Source of the DNA: SZUA-521 sp041738285
GTDB taxonomy: Bacteria; Pseudomonadota; Gammaproteobacteria; Pseudomonadales; Azotimanducaceae
DNA length: 16,155 bases
Direction of reading: 5' to 3'
Assembly: GCA_041738285.1 (NCBI GenBank)
Contig: JBGSQB010000203.1
Coordinates: 1-16,155, forward strand
In this document: positions 1-7,057 of the stretch, piece after piece
Numbering within the stretch: the stretch's first letter is position 1
How the letters are laid out: each line of letters begins with the position of its first letter
Position numbers and translations under genes: made by a program
Notes under the pieces: generated by a model
Databases searched by the model: none
What the model was told of the DNA's origin: nothing
What the model saw: the letters and a program-made list of their open reading frames with translations, nothing else

Positions 1-6
1 TCGGTT

Positions 7-30
7 GTTCGCGGGCAAGCCCGCTCCAAC
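7..30 (-). repeat. REP-like palindrome downstream of the pilus operon
   Basis: Read on the minus strand this is a GGAG foot followed by the hairpin GCGGGC-TT-GCCCGC, with a further GTT/AAC pair outside it. This is the form of the repetitive extragenic palindromes common in Pseudomonas and relatives. It lies ten bases beyond the stop codon of the last pilus-cluster gene, so the transcript would end in or run through this hairpin, which could stabilise its 3' end or help termination (inference). No run of T follows it, so it is not a canonical intrinsic terminator. A second copy of the same type lies at the other end of the window, at 16108-16135, in the opposite orientation. Confidence 0.75.
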
Positions 31-39
31 GCACCGGGA

Positions 40-372
40 CTAGAACAACTCGGGTTGAACGTTACCGGGCAACTGCTCGAGTTCGATGATTATCCGACGG
101 CCGTCATCAAAGCGACGGAAGCTGAACTCAACGTCCATACCGACCGTCAGCATGGTGAAGGCACCGTACGTACCAGCGATCTCGATTCGTGCATCCGGCG
201 CGACCCCATAGGAAACGCCCGAGATCACAGTCGTCGACGTGCCAAAGTCGAGCTCTTGAACTTCGCCTTGTGTCACCTCGATCCGATCGCCGTCCGCCGC
301 GAAGGCGGGCGCGGTCGACACCGCGCCTGCCATCAGTACACCGAACAGCAGGGCTTTGCATTGGCTGAACAT
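40..372 (-). CDS. Small secreted PilY2-like protein of the type IV pilus cluster
   Basis: A 110-residue protein starting at the ATG at 372, chosen because an AAGGAG ribosome site lies six bases upstream and a signal peptide follows at once: one Lys in the n-region, a hydrophobic core, and a likely signal peptidase I cut after APAFA (about residue 25). The mature part is about 85 residues, acidic, free of cysteine and rich in alternating hydrophobic residues, suggesting a small beta-sheet domain. It includes a GVSYGV turn, a TVGMDVEF segment and a final strand DGRRIIIELEQLP. It starts 22 bases after the pilY1 stop, so it is almost certainly co-transcribed. P. aeruginosa has a small gene, pilY2, directly after pilY1. 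Position, size and export agree with it, but I cannot confirm homology by eye. Its biochemical role is unknown; a periplasmic accessory to PilY1 is a guess from context. Confidence 0.7.
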   Translation of the reverse strand: MFSQCKALLFGVLMAGAVSTAPAFAADGDRIEVTQGEVQELDFGTSTTVISGVSYGVAPDARIEIAGTYGAFTMLTVGMDVEFSFRRFDDGRRIIIELEQLPGNVQPELF

Positions 373-378
373 CGCAAT

Positions 379-384
379 CTCCTT
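379..384 (-). promoter_or_regulatory. Ribosome binding site of the PilY2-like gene
   Basis: AAGGAG on the minus strand, six bases before the ATG at 372. It fixes the start there and argues against the longer in-frame reading that would begin at 597 inside pilY1. Confidence 0.75.
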
Positions 385-394
385 GGTTGGCCCT

Positions 395-3300
395 TTAGTT
401 GGCGTCATCGAGTTCGCGCCAGGACAGGCGGCCCGTCTTCGGGTCGTCGGGACCCGCGATCCGTAGGGTGACCTGGTCGTCACCGCCGGACAGGAACAGG
501 AAGTCTGCGTCCCCGGTACCGAGCAGCACCGACGGATCCACCAGGGTGCCGTCGAGGTCGTCGGTGTCGAACAGGATGCCTGCGGCGTACTGTTCACCGC
601 CTACCGTCACCATGTCCTGGTCGTTGATGACACCATCGTTGTTGAGGTCGAGAATCGGGCGCGTCGGCGTGCCACCGGTCAGGTAGTCGATCGGGAACGT
701 CGATCCCGGCGGCGACCGGAAGCAGGTGTTCTCGTCGCGTGGAATGACGGTCGTCACCAGCAGTGCGGTGCCGCGCGGCACGAACCGACGAATCGCGCGC
801 TCGCCCGGATACTGCGGCAGCGGTGCTGCGTTGCCCGACGTGTCGGGATTGACCGTCACACCATCTGCCGTGTAGGCGGGACGCACCATGTCGAGGTCGA
901 AGTACCAGCCGTAGACGCCAGCGGTCACGCCCACATCCGGCAGGTAGTTGACCGGATTGTTGGAGCTGTACCGCAGGCGTTCGAAGGTACTGGTCGTACC
1001 GCCGCCCAGTGCCGGCGTGTAGACGTTGGTGATCGTCTGCTCCACCAGACGCGTCGACTTCGCGTTCGCAAGCGCAGTCGGCGGATTGATGTCGAGTCGA
1101 TCCCAGATGCCGTACACCGACTGCACCTCGAGTGAGACGCCGTCGCCTTCGGTCACGTAGCTGCCCGTGCCAAACACGATGAGGAAGCCCGTGCCGCTCG
1201 GATGCTTGGTCACATACGGCTGGGTTGTGATCGGCTGGCGCTCGATCGTGCCAGCGTTGTCGTAGGTCGCCTGGAACACCTTGGTCACGGTCCAGTTGGC
1301 CCGGTTGGGATCGGTGATATTGAATCGGTACAGGTTACCGAACAGATCGCCGGCATAGACAAGATCGGCCGTGCCGTTCAGGTCACGGTCGACTACAGCC
1401 GGTACACCGAGGCCATTGGGCAGGCCCGCAAGCGGATCAGGGGCCGACTTCACACCCTCGCCGGTCGTGAGTTTGACGAAGTCGCCCGGCGCCCAGCCGT
1501 TGAGGCCATCCTCGATGTTGAGGACGAAGAGCGTCGCGACACCGGCGGTGCTGTTGTAGCCATTGCCGAAGATCGCGGTCCACTTCTTCTGCGCCGGCGT
1601 GCCGCCATCGGAGACGTTACTCATCACCAGTTGCGCCGGGCTGTAGGCATAGCCGAGATCGCGGATCGGTTGACCAGCCAGATCAACCAGACCGCCGCCA
1701 CCCAGCGGATTACCCGCGCTGTCGAGGGGATAGGTGTCATCCGCGTCGGTGAATTCCCACAGCACAGCTGACGCAGCGTTCGCTTCCGAAGTGAAGCGCG
1801 ACGCAGGGTCGGACACGTTCATCGCGTAGTAGCCCTTGCCGCCGCCACCCAGGGCACCGACCAGAATCGTCGTCCAGTCCTTGCCAATTGCCGTCTTCGT
1901 CGGCGGCATATAGACGTCTTCCACGGTCGGCGTGACGTCGACGAAGAACTTATGCGAGTAGGTAAGCGAGGTCAGCAAGTCGAGCTCGTTCTTGAAGCGC
2001 TGAGATGCATCGATCAGCTTGTTGGGTACATAGCCGATGCGCTCGTTGCCCGTGTCCGCCGCGAAACCATGCAACATGCCGTCGTTGGCGCCAACATAAA
2101 CCAGCGCCTCGCGCGTCGCGTTGGCGGCTTTGAATGCCGAGTAGAGCTCACCCGCCTGAGTCGGGTACGGCGACTGGTCGCGGCGAATTGCCCGCGGTCC
2201 GCCCACGTACTGAGGCGCCGAGTGCACGATGTCACCCAGCAGACCTTCCACCGCCGGTCGCTGCCGGAAGGCACCTGCCGGTTCTTCCTGGCTGCGATCA
2301 CCGCGTACGAAGTTGACTTCGTTGAGACTCAACACCGATTGCTGATTGGCGTTGAGATTGCCGTGTCGGAAGGGCACACCCTGATCGTTCACGCGATCGT
2401 AGGTGACGATGACCCGGTTCGCGGGTAGCTGGGTATCCAGCCGTACCGCGGCGCGCCACAAGGGTGTGACGTTATCGACAAGCCCCGTCGCCGGGTCCAC
2501 CGTCAACGCGCGCAGGTCACCGGTGTTGAACCGCAGGTTGAAAAAGCCACGGTACTCCACCGTCTGCTCGCGCAACGCGGTCGAGTTGAACGCCACCGCG
2601 CTCACCGACACCGAGCCATCGGAGAATTCCGCGAATGCGTTCTGGAAAGCCTGTGACAGCAGTACCGGGTTGTTCGCCTGCAGGAACGCGCCGCGACCGT
2701 TGACGGCTGCGTGCAGCATGTCGTCGACCTTCTCCAGGCCGTCGTTGAACGGGTCGTTCCATGCGAACGCTGTCGCGTAGTTCGCCGGCACCGTAGACGG
2801 ATCGATCAGACCTTCGAGTCCGAAGCCGATCGTGTACGTCTTCATGTGCTGGTGCATGACTTCGCCGCTGGCACCGAACGCGCCTACGGGCGCGCCCGCG
2901 ATGTCGCGCGCCGTCGTCGGTACGCCGTTCGGAAGCGACGGATGCAGATCGCGCTCGTAGTAGTACATCGCAACGTCCGCCAGCGTGCGGGAGATCGTGT
3001 CGCGGAACAACGGACCGTCGAATTGCGAGTTCGCGTTGCCGTCTTCGTTGCCACGCAGATTGAAAGTACCGTTCCAGGTGCCGTCCGAGAACAACATGGC
3101 GAAGTTGTTCTGGCACTGCCCTTCAGGGGATGGCAGCACGGGACAGTTCACGTGACCCGGATTCGTATTGGCGTTGCTACCGAAGGAGTCACCCGTCCGG
3201 CACTCAAAGTGCTTGCCGGCCCTGTCCAAGGCGGCGCGCAGCGGCGTGCCGTTATTGGAATCGATCTTGTAGATCTGATGCATCAGCGCGCGCTTGTTGC

Positions 3301-6300
3301 CAACCCGATAGGAGGCATTCATCGGCGCGATGCGGATGCGTTCGTTGGAGTCGTTCAGCACGACATAGCCCATCCGCAGGTTCGTCACATCCGCAACCGC
3401 GCGGCCGAGCGCAGCTTTGGCGCTGTACTCGCGGCTGCGGTAGTAGGTGAACCAGTTGGCGAAGTTCTGAATTTCCTGGTCATAGGTACACGTCAACGGG
3501 TCATCGTCACCGACCGCGCAATCGAACCGCGCCGCGCCGCCGGCATAGGTGGTGCCGTTGTTGCGGATCTCGACCAGCGTGCGGGGTGCGTTGTGCGCCG
3601 GAGTTCCGGTCGCCGTGGTCGTGTAGTACGACGGGATGTACACATTCAGGTTATTCAGGTTCTTCGAACTGCCGCCATTGCGGGTCTTCGGCACGCTGTT
3701 CGAGAAGTAATTGATCGGCGTCGTCAGGTTGATCGTGGTGAGCGGGACCACATACGGGTCGAGCGGCGCAGCGGTCGGGTTCACGTTTGCGAACTCGACG
3801 TTGTTGCGATCCAGACCCACCCACGGCCGATACTCGATCTCGGGGTTGTAATAGATCGTGTTGTACTGCGCGTTGCGACCACGCCACACGCCGTAGTCGT
3901 TACCGGCGAAGTCGGGGTCTCCGTCGAGGGCCTGCTGGGTCGGCAGCACGTTGGTGTTGCCATACACGTTGGTGGCCAGTGGCACGATGTAGCGGTAGCT
4001 GTTCGTGCGGCTCGCGACCGTGTTGTTCTTAGTGGCGCCGTTGGCGATCCAGAACTCACCTTGTACGCCCGGCGCCATGATCGCCCAGTCCATGGAGCCC
4101 GAGTCGTCCATGATGACCAGCACGTTGGCTTCCGCGCTGATGGCATCCTCCAGCGGTACATCGGCCAGATCGAAGTCGAACTCGACTTCGCCGGCCGGCG
4201 GCGGTGCCGGTGGCGGCGGTGTCGGCGTGACTTCGATCGTCACCGTCACCGCTGCCGAGGTCAGCACGCCGTCGAAAAACCGAATGACGAAGGAATCCGT
4301 GCCGACGAAATTCACGTCCGGGGTGTAGTTGAACGAGCCGTCGGGCGCGAGGCTCAGTGTCGTGCCGGGATATCCAAGCAAGATCGATGCGGGCGCCGTG
4401 TCCTGGATCACCGACACCGGATCGCCGTCGGCGTCGAAGGCCTGATCGGCCAGTCCGCCAGCAGCAAGGATGTTCAGGAACGTTGCCTGCACGATCGTGT
4501 AACTGATCGAACCGATGGGCGCCGGTGAGTCGTTCTGGCCAGTGATCGTGATATTCACCGTAGCCGTGCTCTGCTGCCCGTCAGCGTCTTCGATGGTGTA
4601 GGTGAAGAAGTCGCTGCCGGAGAAGTTCTGCCGCGGCGTGTAGCTGATCTCCGATCCATTGATCACCAGGGCGCCGCTCGGCAGCGTGACGTTGCCACCG
4701 GCACCATCGGGCATGCTGAGTGGGGTCGACTCGGAGCTGTCTGGGTAAGAGACACCCGCGATCACATGGGTCGTGCCGGCCGAAACGATCGCGGTCGGTG
4801 CCTCGCCCAGATAGTCGTTCGCGAGCACGTTGATGACGAGCGCGGGGCCGTCTTCGACCATCGTTCCGGTATCGTCCGCCGCGATCGGCATGTCGTCGAC
4901 AGCGTCAACTGTCACGTCGAATGGTTCGGAGACGCTCGCGCCGAATGTATCGGTTGCCGTGACCGTGATCGTCGCGACACCGTTCATGTCCGGCAGCAGA
5001 GTCAGCGTCAGGTCGCCACCCGCGATGGACGCAGTCAGCAGTCCGGGATTGGTGTTGGTGACCGTGAAGGTGAGGACATCACCGTCGGTCGCGATGTCGA
5101 CATCCGCAAACACGGGCGCCAGCGAGATGACCGTGGGCGGTGCGTCTTCCGGCCGGATCAGATCGGGCATCGGCGCTGCCACGGTGGGCGCATCGTTCAC
5201 CGGCGTCACAGTCACGGTCACACCACCGACGACCGATGCGCCCGCGATGTCGGTTGCGCGAATGGAGACTGCCGAGCTGCCGGTGGCATTGGCAGCGAAG
5301 GTGAGCGTCAGCGTCGTACCCGACACCGAAGGCGGCGACACGGCGGAGAACAAGGTCGCATTCGAAACGCCATCGACCGTCAGCGTGAGCGAGTCGCCGG
5401 CATCGATGTCGCCGAACATGCCAGCCAGGCTCAAGGTCTGCGCGACCGAGTCTTCGGCAACGACCAATGGACCTGCCGCCCCGACCACCGTGGGTGCATC
5501 GTTCGTGGGTGTGATCGTGATCGAGACGCTTACAGTCGCCGTGAGCGTGCCATCCGAAGCCTGCACGGTGACCGATGAGTTACCGTTCTGGTTAGGACCC
5601 GCGGTGAACGTGAGCGTCGTACCAGCCATGTTCGGCGCGACCGAGAACAGGCCAGGATTGGTGACGCCGACAACCGACAAAGTGATCCCGGGGCCGTCTA
5701 CGTCCGTGAAGACACCGGCCATGCTGGTGGAGCCTGCGCCCGAGTCCTCGGCCACGGTGACTGTGGGAACGGGCCCGGTCGCGACTGGCGGGTCATTGAC
5801 GGCAGTGACGGTGAAGGTGAACACATCGCTGACATCGTCACCGTCGTCATCATCCGCGGTCACCGTGACCGTCGATGTTCCCGACATATTGGCGGCGGGT
5901 ACGAGGGTCAGGGTCGAACCGACGATCCCGGTGCCGGGTCCATAGAGGGCGCCGTTCGTGCGCCCGTGCGTGAAGGTCAGCGTGTCGCCGTTGGTGGCAA
6001 CGTCCACATCTTCGAATACGGTGTTGAGATTGATCGTCCACGGACCGGAGTCTTCGGCGACGGTCGTGTTGGGAATCGGCGCGATGACAGTCGGGTCGTC
6101 GTCCCTTGGGTTCAACGTCACGTTGAACGAATCGGTGGCCAGGCCGCCGATGTCGCTGACACCGACAGTGATGGTCACGAACGTCGGGGGTGGGGTGTTC
6201 GCGTTGGCGACGGGCGTCACCGTGAACTCACCGGCCAGGGTATCAATCGACACCGTGACCTTGGACGGATCACTGCTGCTGGCAGAGAACGTCGGCAGAC

Positions 6301-6481
6301 CAACCCAGTCGAATATACCGTCGTAGTCGAACGTCTTCGGCGCGTCATCCTCGTTGTCGTTGTAATCACTTTCAGGGTTATCGAGCGTCGCGCCATACGC
6401 CAGCGCCGAAATCCAGCAGGCGAGAAACGCGAACAAGACGCGTGTCATGGTGTGTCGACCCAGTGTGTTAAAGCGAAACAT
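395..6481 (-). CDS. pilY1: PilY1-family type IV pilus tip adhesin with a large cadherin-like N-terminal extension
   Basis: 2028 residues, against roughly 1000-1200 in familiar PilY1/PilC proteins. Order of parts: signal peptide (1-30, cut near ALAYG); seven Ig/cadherin-like domains (about 32-751), several opening with ND-P and VAEDSG-type motifs; a proline linker (752-763); a von Willebrand A-like domain (about 785-1290) with MIDAS residues D792, S794, S796 in DDSGS, T1079 in NNGTP and D1133 in FSDG; then the PilY1 C-terminal beta-propeller (about 1405-1915), with GLLGDIVHSAP at 1413 and YVGANDGMLHGF at 1462. The propeller holds a calcium-type loop DRDLNGTAD (1698-1706). A second EF-hand/dockerin-type loop, DLNNDGVINDQD (1945-1956), and the usual ending GRLSWREL follow. 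RGD lies at 1393-1395. PilY1 proteins sit at the pilus tip, prime assembly with minor pilins and bind surfaces; calcium binding in the propeller controls retraction in P. aeruginosa. The gene starts 44 bases after pilX. The N-terminal extension is the odd part. Confidence 0.95.
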   Translation of the reverse strand: MFRFNTLGRHTMTRVLFAFLACWISALAYGATLDNPESDYNDNEDDAPKTFDYDGIFDWVGLPTFSASSSDPSKVTVSIDTLAGEFTVTPVANANTPPPTFVTITVGVSDIGGLATDSFNVTLNPRDDDPTVIAPIPNTTVAEDSGPWTINLNTVFEDVDVATNGDTLTFTHGRTNGALYGPGTGIVGSTLTLVPAANMSGTSTVTVTADDDDGDDVSDVFTFTVTAVNDPPVATGPVPTVTVAEDSGAGSTSMAGVFTDVDGPGITLSVVGVTNPGLFSVAPNMAGTTLTFTAGPNQNGNSSVTVQASDGTLTATVSVSITITPTNDAPTVVGAAGPLVVAEDSVAQTLSLAGMFGDIDAGDSLTLTVDGVSNATLFSAVSPPSVSGTTLTLTFAANATGSSAVSIRATDIAGASVVGGVTVTVTPVNDAPTVAAPMPDLIRPEDAPPTVISLAPVFADVDIATDGDVLTFTVTNTNPGLLTASIAGGDLTLTLLPDMNGVATITVTATDTFGASVSEPFDVTVDAVDDMPIAADDTGTMVEDGPALVINVLANDYLGEAPTAIVSAGTTHVIAGVSYPDSSESTPLSMPDGAGGNVTLPSGALVINGSEISYTPRQNFSGSDFFTYTIEDADGQQSTATVNITITGQNDSPAPIGSISYTIVQATFLNILAAGGLADQAFDADGDPVSVIQDTAPASILLGYPGTTLSLAPDGSFNYTPDVNFVGTDSFVIRFFDGVLTSAAVTVTIEVTPTPPPPAPPPAGEVEFDFDLADVPLEDAISAEANVLVIMDDSGSMDWAIMAPGVQGEFWIANGATKNNTVASRTNSYRYIVPLATNVYGNTNVLPTQQALDGDPDFAGNDYGVWRGRNAQYNTIYYNPEIEYRPWVGLDRNNVEFANVNPTAAPLDPYVVPLTTINLTTPINYFSNSVPKTRNGGSSKNLNNLNVYIPSYYTTTATGTPAHNAPRTLVEIRNNGTTYAGGAARFDCAVGDDDPLTCTYDQEIQNFANWFTYYRSREYSAKAALGRAVADVTNLRMGYVVLNDSNERIRIAPMNASYRVGNKRALMHQIYKIDSNNGTPLRAALDRAGKHFECRTGDSFGSNANTNPGHVNCPVLPSPEGQCQNNFAMLFSDGTWNGTFNLRGNEDGNANSQFDGPLFRDTISRTLADVAMYYYERDLHPSLPNGVPTTARDIAGAPVGAFGASGEVMHQHMKTYTIGFGLEGLIDPSTVPANYATAFAWNDPFNDGLEKVDDMLHAAVNGRGAFLQANNPVLLSQAFQNAFAEFSDGSVSVSAVAFNSTALREQTVEYRGFFNLRFNTGDLRALTVDPATGLVDNVTPLWRAAVRLDTQLPANRVIVTYDRVNDQGVPFRHGNLNANQQSVLSLNEVNFVRGDRSQEEPAGAFRQRPAVEGLLGDIVHSAPQYVGGPRAIRRDQSPYPTQAGELYSAFKAANATREALVYVGANDGMLHGFAADTGNERIGYVPNKLIDASQRFKNELDLLTSLTYSHKFFVDVTPTVEDVYMPPTKTAIGKDWTTILVGALGGGGKGYYAMNVSDPASRFTSEANAASAVLWEFTDADDTYPLDSAGNPLGGGGLVDLAGQPIRDLGYAYSPAQLVMSNVSDGGTPAQKKWTAIFGNGYNSTAGVATLFVLNIEDGLNGWAPGDFVKLTTGEGVKSAPDPLAGLPNGLGVPAVVDRDLNGTADLVYAGDLFGNLYRFNITDPNRANWTVTKVFQATYDNAGTIERQPITTQPYVTKHPSGTGFLIVFGTGSYVTEGDGVSLEVQSVYGIWDRLDINPPTALANAKSTRLVEQTITNVYTPALGGGTTSTFERLRYSSNNPVNYLPDVGVTAGVYGWYFDLDMVRPAYTADGVTVNPDTSGNAAPLPQYPGERAIRRFVPRGTALLVTTVIPRDENTCFRSPPGSTFPIDYLTGGTPTRPILDLNNDGVINDQDMVTVGGEQYAAGILFDTDDLDGTLVDPSVLLGTGDADFLFLSGGDDQVTLRIAGPDDPKTGRLSWRELDDAN
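614..649 (-). other. Coding segment for an EF-hand/dockerin-type calcium loop in the PilY1 tail
   Basis: Encodes DLNNDGVINDQD, PilY1 residues 1945-1956. Oxygen ligands stand at loop positions 1 (D1945), 3 (N1947), 5 (D1949), 9 (N1953) and 12 (D1956), with Gly at position 6, which is the classical 12-residue EF-hand/dockerin pattern. It is separate from the propeller loop at residues 1698-1706. Calcium binding is inferred from the motif only. Confidence 0.65.
1364..1390 (-). other. Coding segment for the beta-propeller calcium loop of PilY1
   Basis: Encodes DRDLNGTAD, residues 1698-1706, with the D-x-D-x-N-G-x-x-D pattern. In P. aeruginosa PilY1 a short acidic loop in the C-terminal propeller binds calcium and controls pilus extension and retraction. 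The position just before the strand reading LVYAGDLFGNLYRF fits that site. Confidence 0.7.
4094..4108 (-). other. Coding segment for the MIDAS motif of the PilY1 von Willebrand A domain
   Basis: Encodes DDSGS (residues 792-796) at the end of a hydrophobic strand, VLVIM. This is the D-x-S-x-S metal-ion-dependent adhesion site. The further MIDAS partners T1079 (in NNGTPLRAALD) and D1133 (in AMLFSDG) are present in the expected order, so the metal site looks intact. Confidence 0.8.
4229..6100 (-). repeat. Tandem Ig/cadherin-like domain array inside pilY1
   Basis: Encodes residues 128-751, six diverged domains of about 98-121 residues; a seventh, less regular one precedes them at about 32-127. 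Boundaries recur as an acidic ND-P or DD-P hinge (residues 127-130, 229-232, 327-329, 429-431, 529-532, 650-653), followed in several copies by VAEDS and in the sixth by VEDG plus VLANDY, a signature of bacterial cadherin-like/tandem-95 repeats. Each copy ends in a strand such as VTVTAVND or VTVTPVND. The DNA copies are diverged, so this is an old duplication rather than a recent expansion. Confidence 0.8.
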
Positions 6482-6486
6482 CGGAT

Positions 6487-6492
6487 ACCTCC
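6487..6492 (-). promoter_or_regulatory. Ribosome binding site of pilY1
   Basis: GGAGGT on the minus strand, five bases before the ATG at 6481. It supports this start over the internal ATG at 6448, which has no comparable purine run and would give a signal peptide starting MTRVLFAF. Confidence 0.75.
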
Positions 6493-6525
6493 AGGCGCAC
6501 TTGAACTGCGAGTGCGTCGGTCACG

Positions 6526-7053
6526 CTAGAAAATGACGCCGTAGGTGCTCTGCAGGAGCACCCTGGCATTGGCGCTACCACCAATACCGCGGGCTGTGAT
6601 TCGAAATACCTCAATCCGGTCGAAGAGCGACGCATAGGAACTACCCAGGAGCGCCGGGTTTTCCGAGCGCTGGACGGTCGCCAGCCACTCGATGACATAG
6701 CGGGGCTGTTGGTCGACGCCCTGCACGGTGTTGGCGGGCAATTCGACGCTGTTGGCGCCTGTCCATGTGGCCGGCTGCGTCCACAGATCGGCAGCGCCGT
6801 AGCCCGGTGCCTGCCACATGCCGTTGTTGCCAGCCGGCGTAAACAGTGCGGTGCTGTTGATCGCATCCAGGGCGACCTCCGCTTCACGCAGCGCGACTTC
6901 GGCGGACTGAAATGCCAGCACGCTGTCATGCGTATTGCGCGCCATCCGTTCCTCGAGACTCGTGGTCTGCACCGCGGAGACGCCGACAATCGTCAGCACG
7001 AGCAGCAGAACCAGGCTGATGAAGAGCGCGATGCCGCGCTGATTGCGAGTCAT
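6526..7053 (-). CDS. pilX: PilX-type minor pilin
   Basis: 175 residues from the ATG at 7053, preceded by GGGTGAAG. An in-frame ATG at 7065 would add four residues but has no ribosome site and overlaps the pilW stop. The N-terminus is a class III signal sequence: a short basic leader TRNQRG, then the hydrophobic helix IALFISLVLLLVLTIVGVSA, then the conserved-looking TTSLEERMARN of the PilX N-terminal family. Prepilin peptidase should cut after the Gly of NQRG. The residue at +5 of the mature protein is not the usual Glu, unlike PilE, PilV, PilW and FimT here; the same is true of the GspK-like tip pseudopilins. PilX belongs to the minor-pilin complex that primes pilus assembly and carries PilY1 to the tip. 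It lies five bases after pilW and 44 before pilY1. Confidence 0.9.
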   Translation of the reverse strand: MTRNQRGIALFISLVLLLVLTIVGVSAVQTTSLEERMARNTHDSVLAFQSAEVALREAEVALDAINSTALFTPAGNNGMWQAPGYGAADLWTQPATWTGANSVELPANTVQGVDQQPRYVIEWLATVQRSENPALLGSSYASLFDRIEVFRITARGIGGSANARVLLQSTYGVIF

Positions 7054-7057
7054 GACT

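Noticed and set aside
40..597. A longer reading of the PilY2-like gene starting at 597 inside pilY1
   Set aside because: The first 75 residues are Arg/Ser/Cys/Pro-rich frame-shadow. The signal peptide and AAGGAG both place the start at 372.
2711..4528. A 605-residue open frame on the plus strand opposite pilY1
   Set aside because: It is the antisense of the VWA and repeat region. The product is Arg/Val/His-rich with no recognisable motif, and long antisense frames are expected in GC-rich coding DNA.
4830..5945. A 371-residue plus-strand frame, Ser/Thr/Val-rich, that looks superficially like a cell-surface protein
   Set aside because: It is the antisense of the cadherin-like repeats; its repetitiveness mirrors the repeats on the real strand. 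No ribosome site or signal peptide supports it.
4229..6100. A recently expanded DNA tandem repeat or CRISPR-like array
   Set aside because: The periodicity is at the protein-domain level only. DNA copies are diverged, with no constant repeat and spacer pattern.
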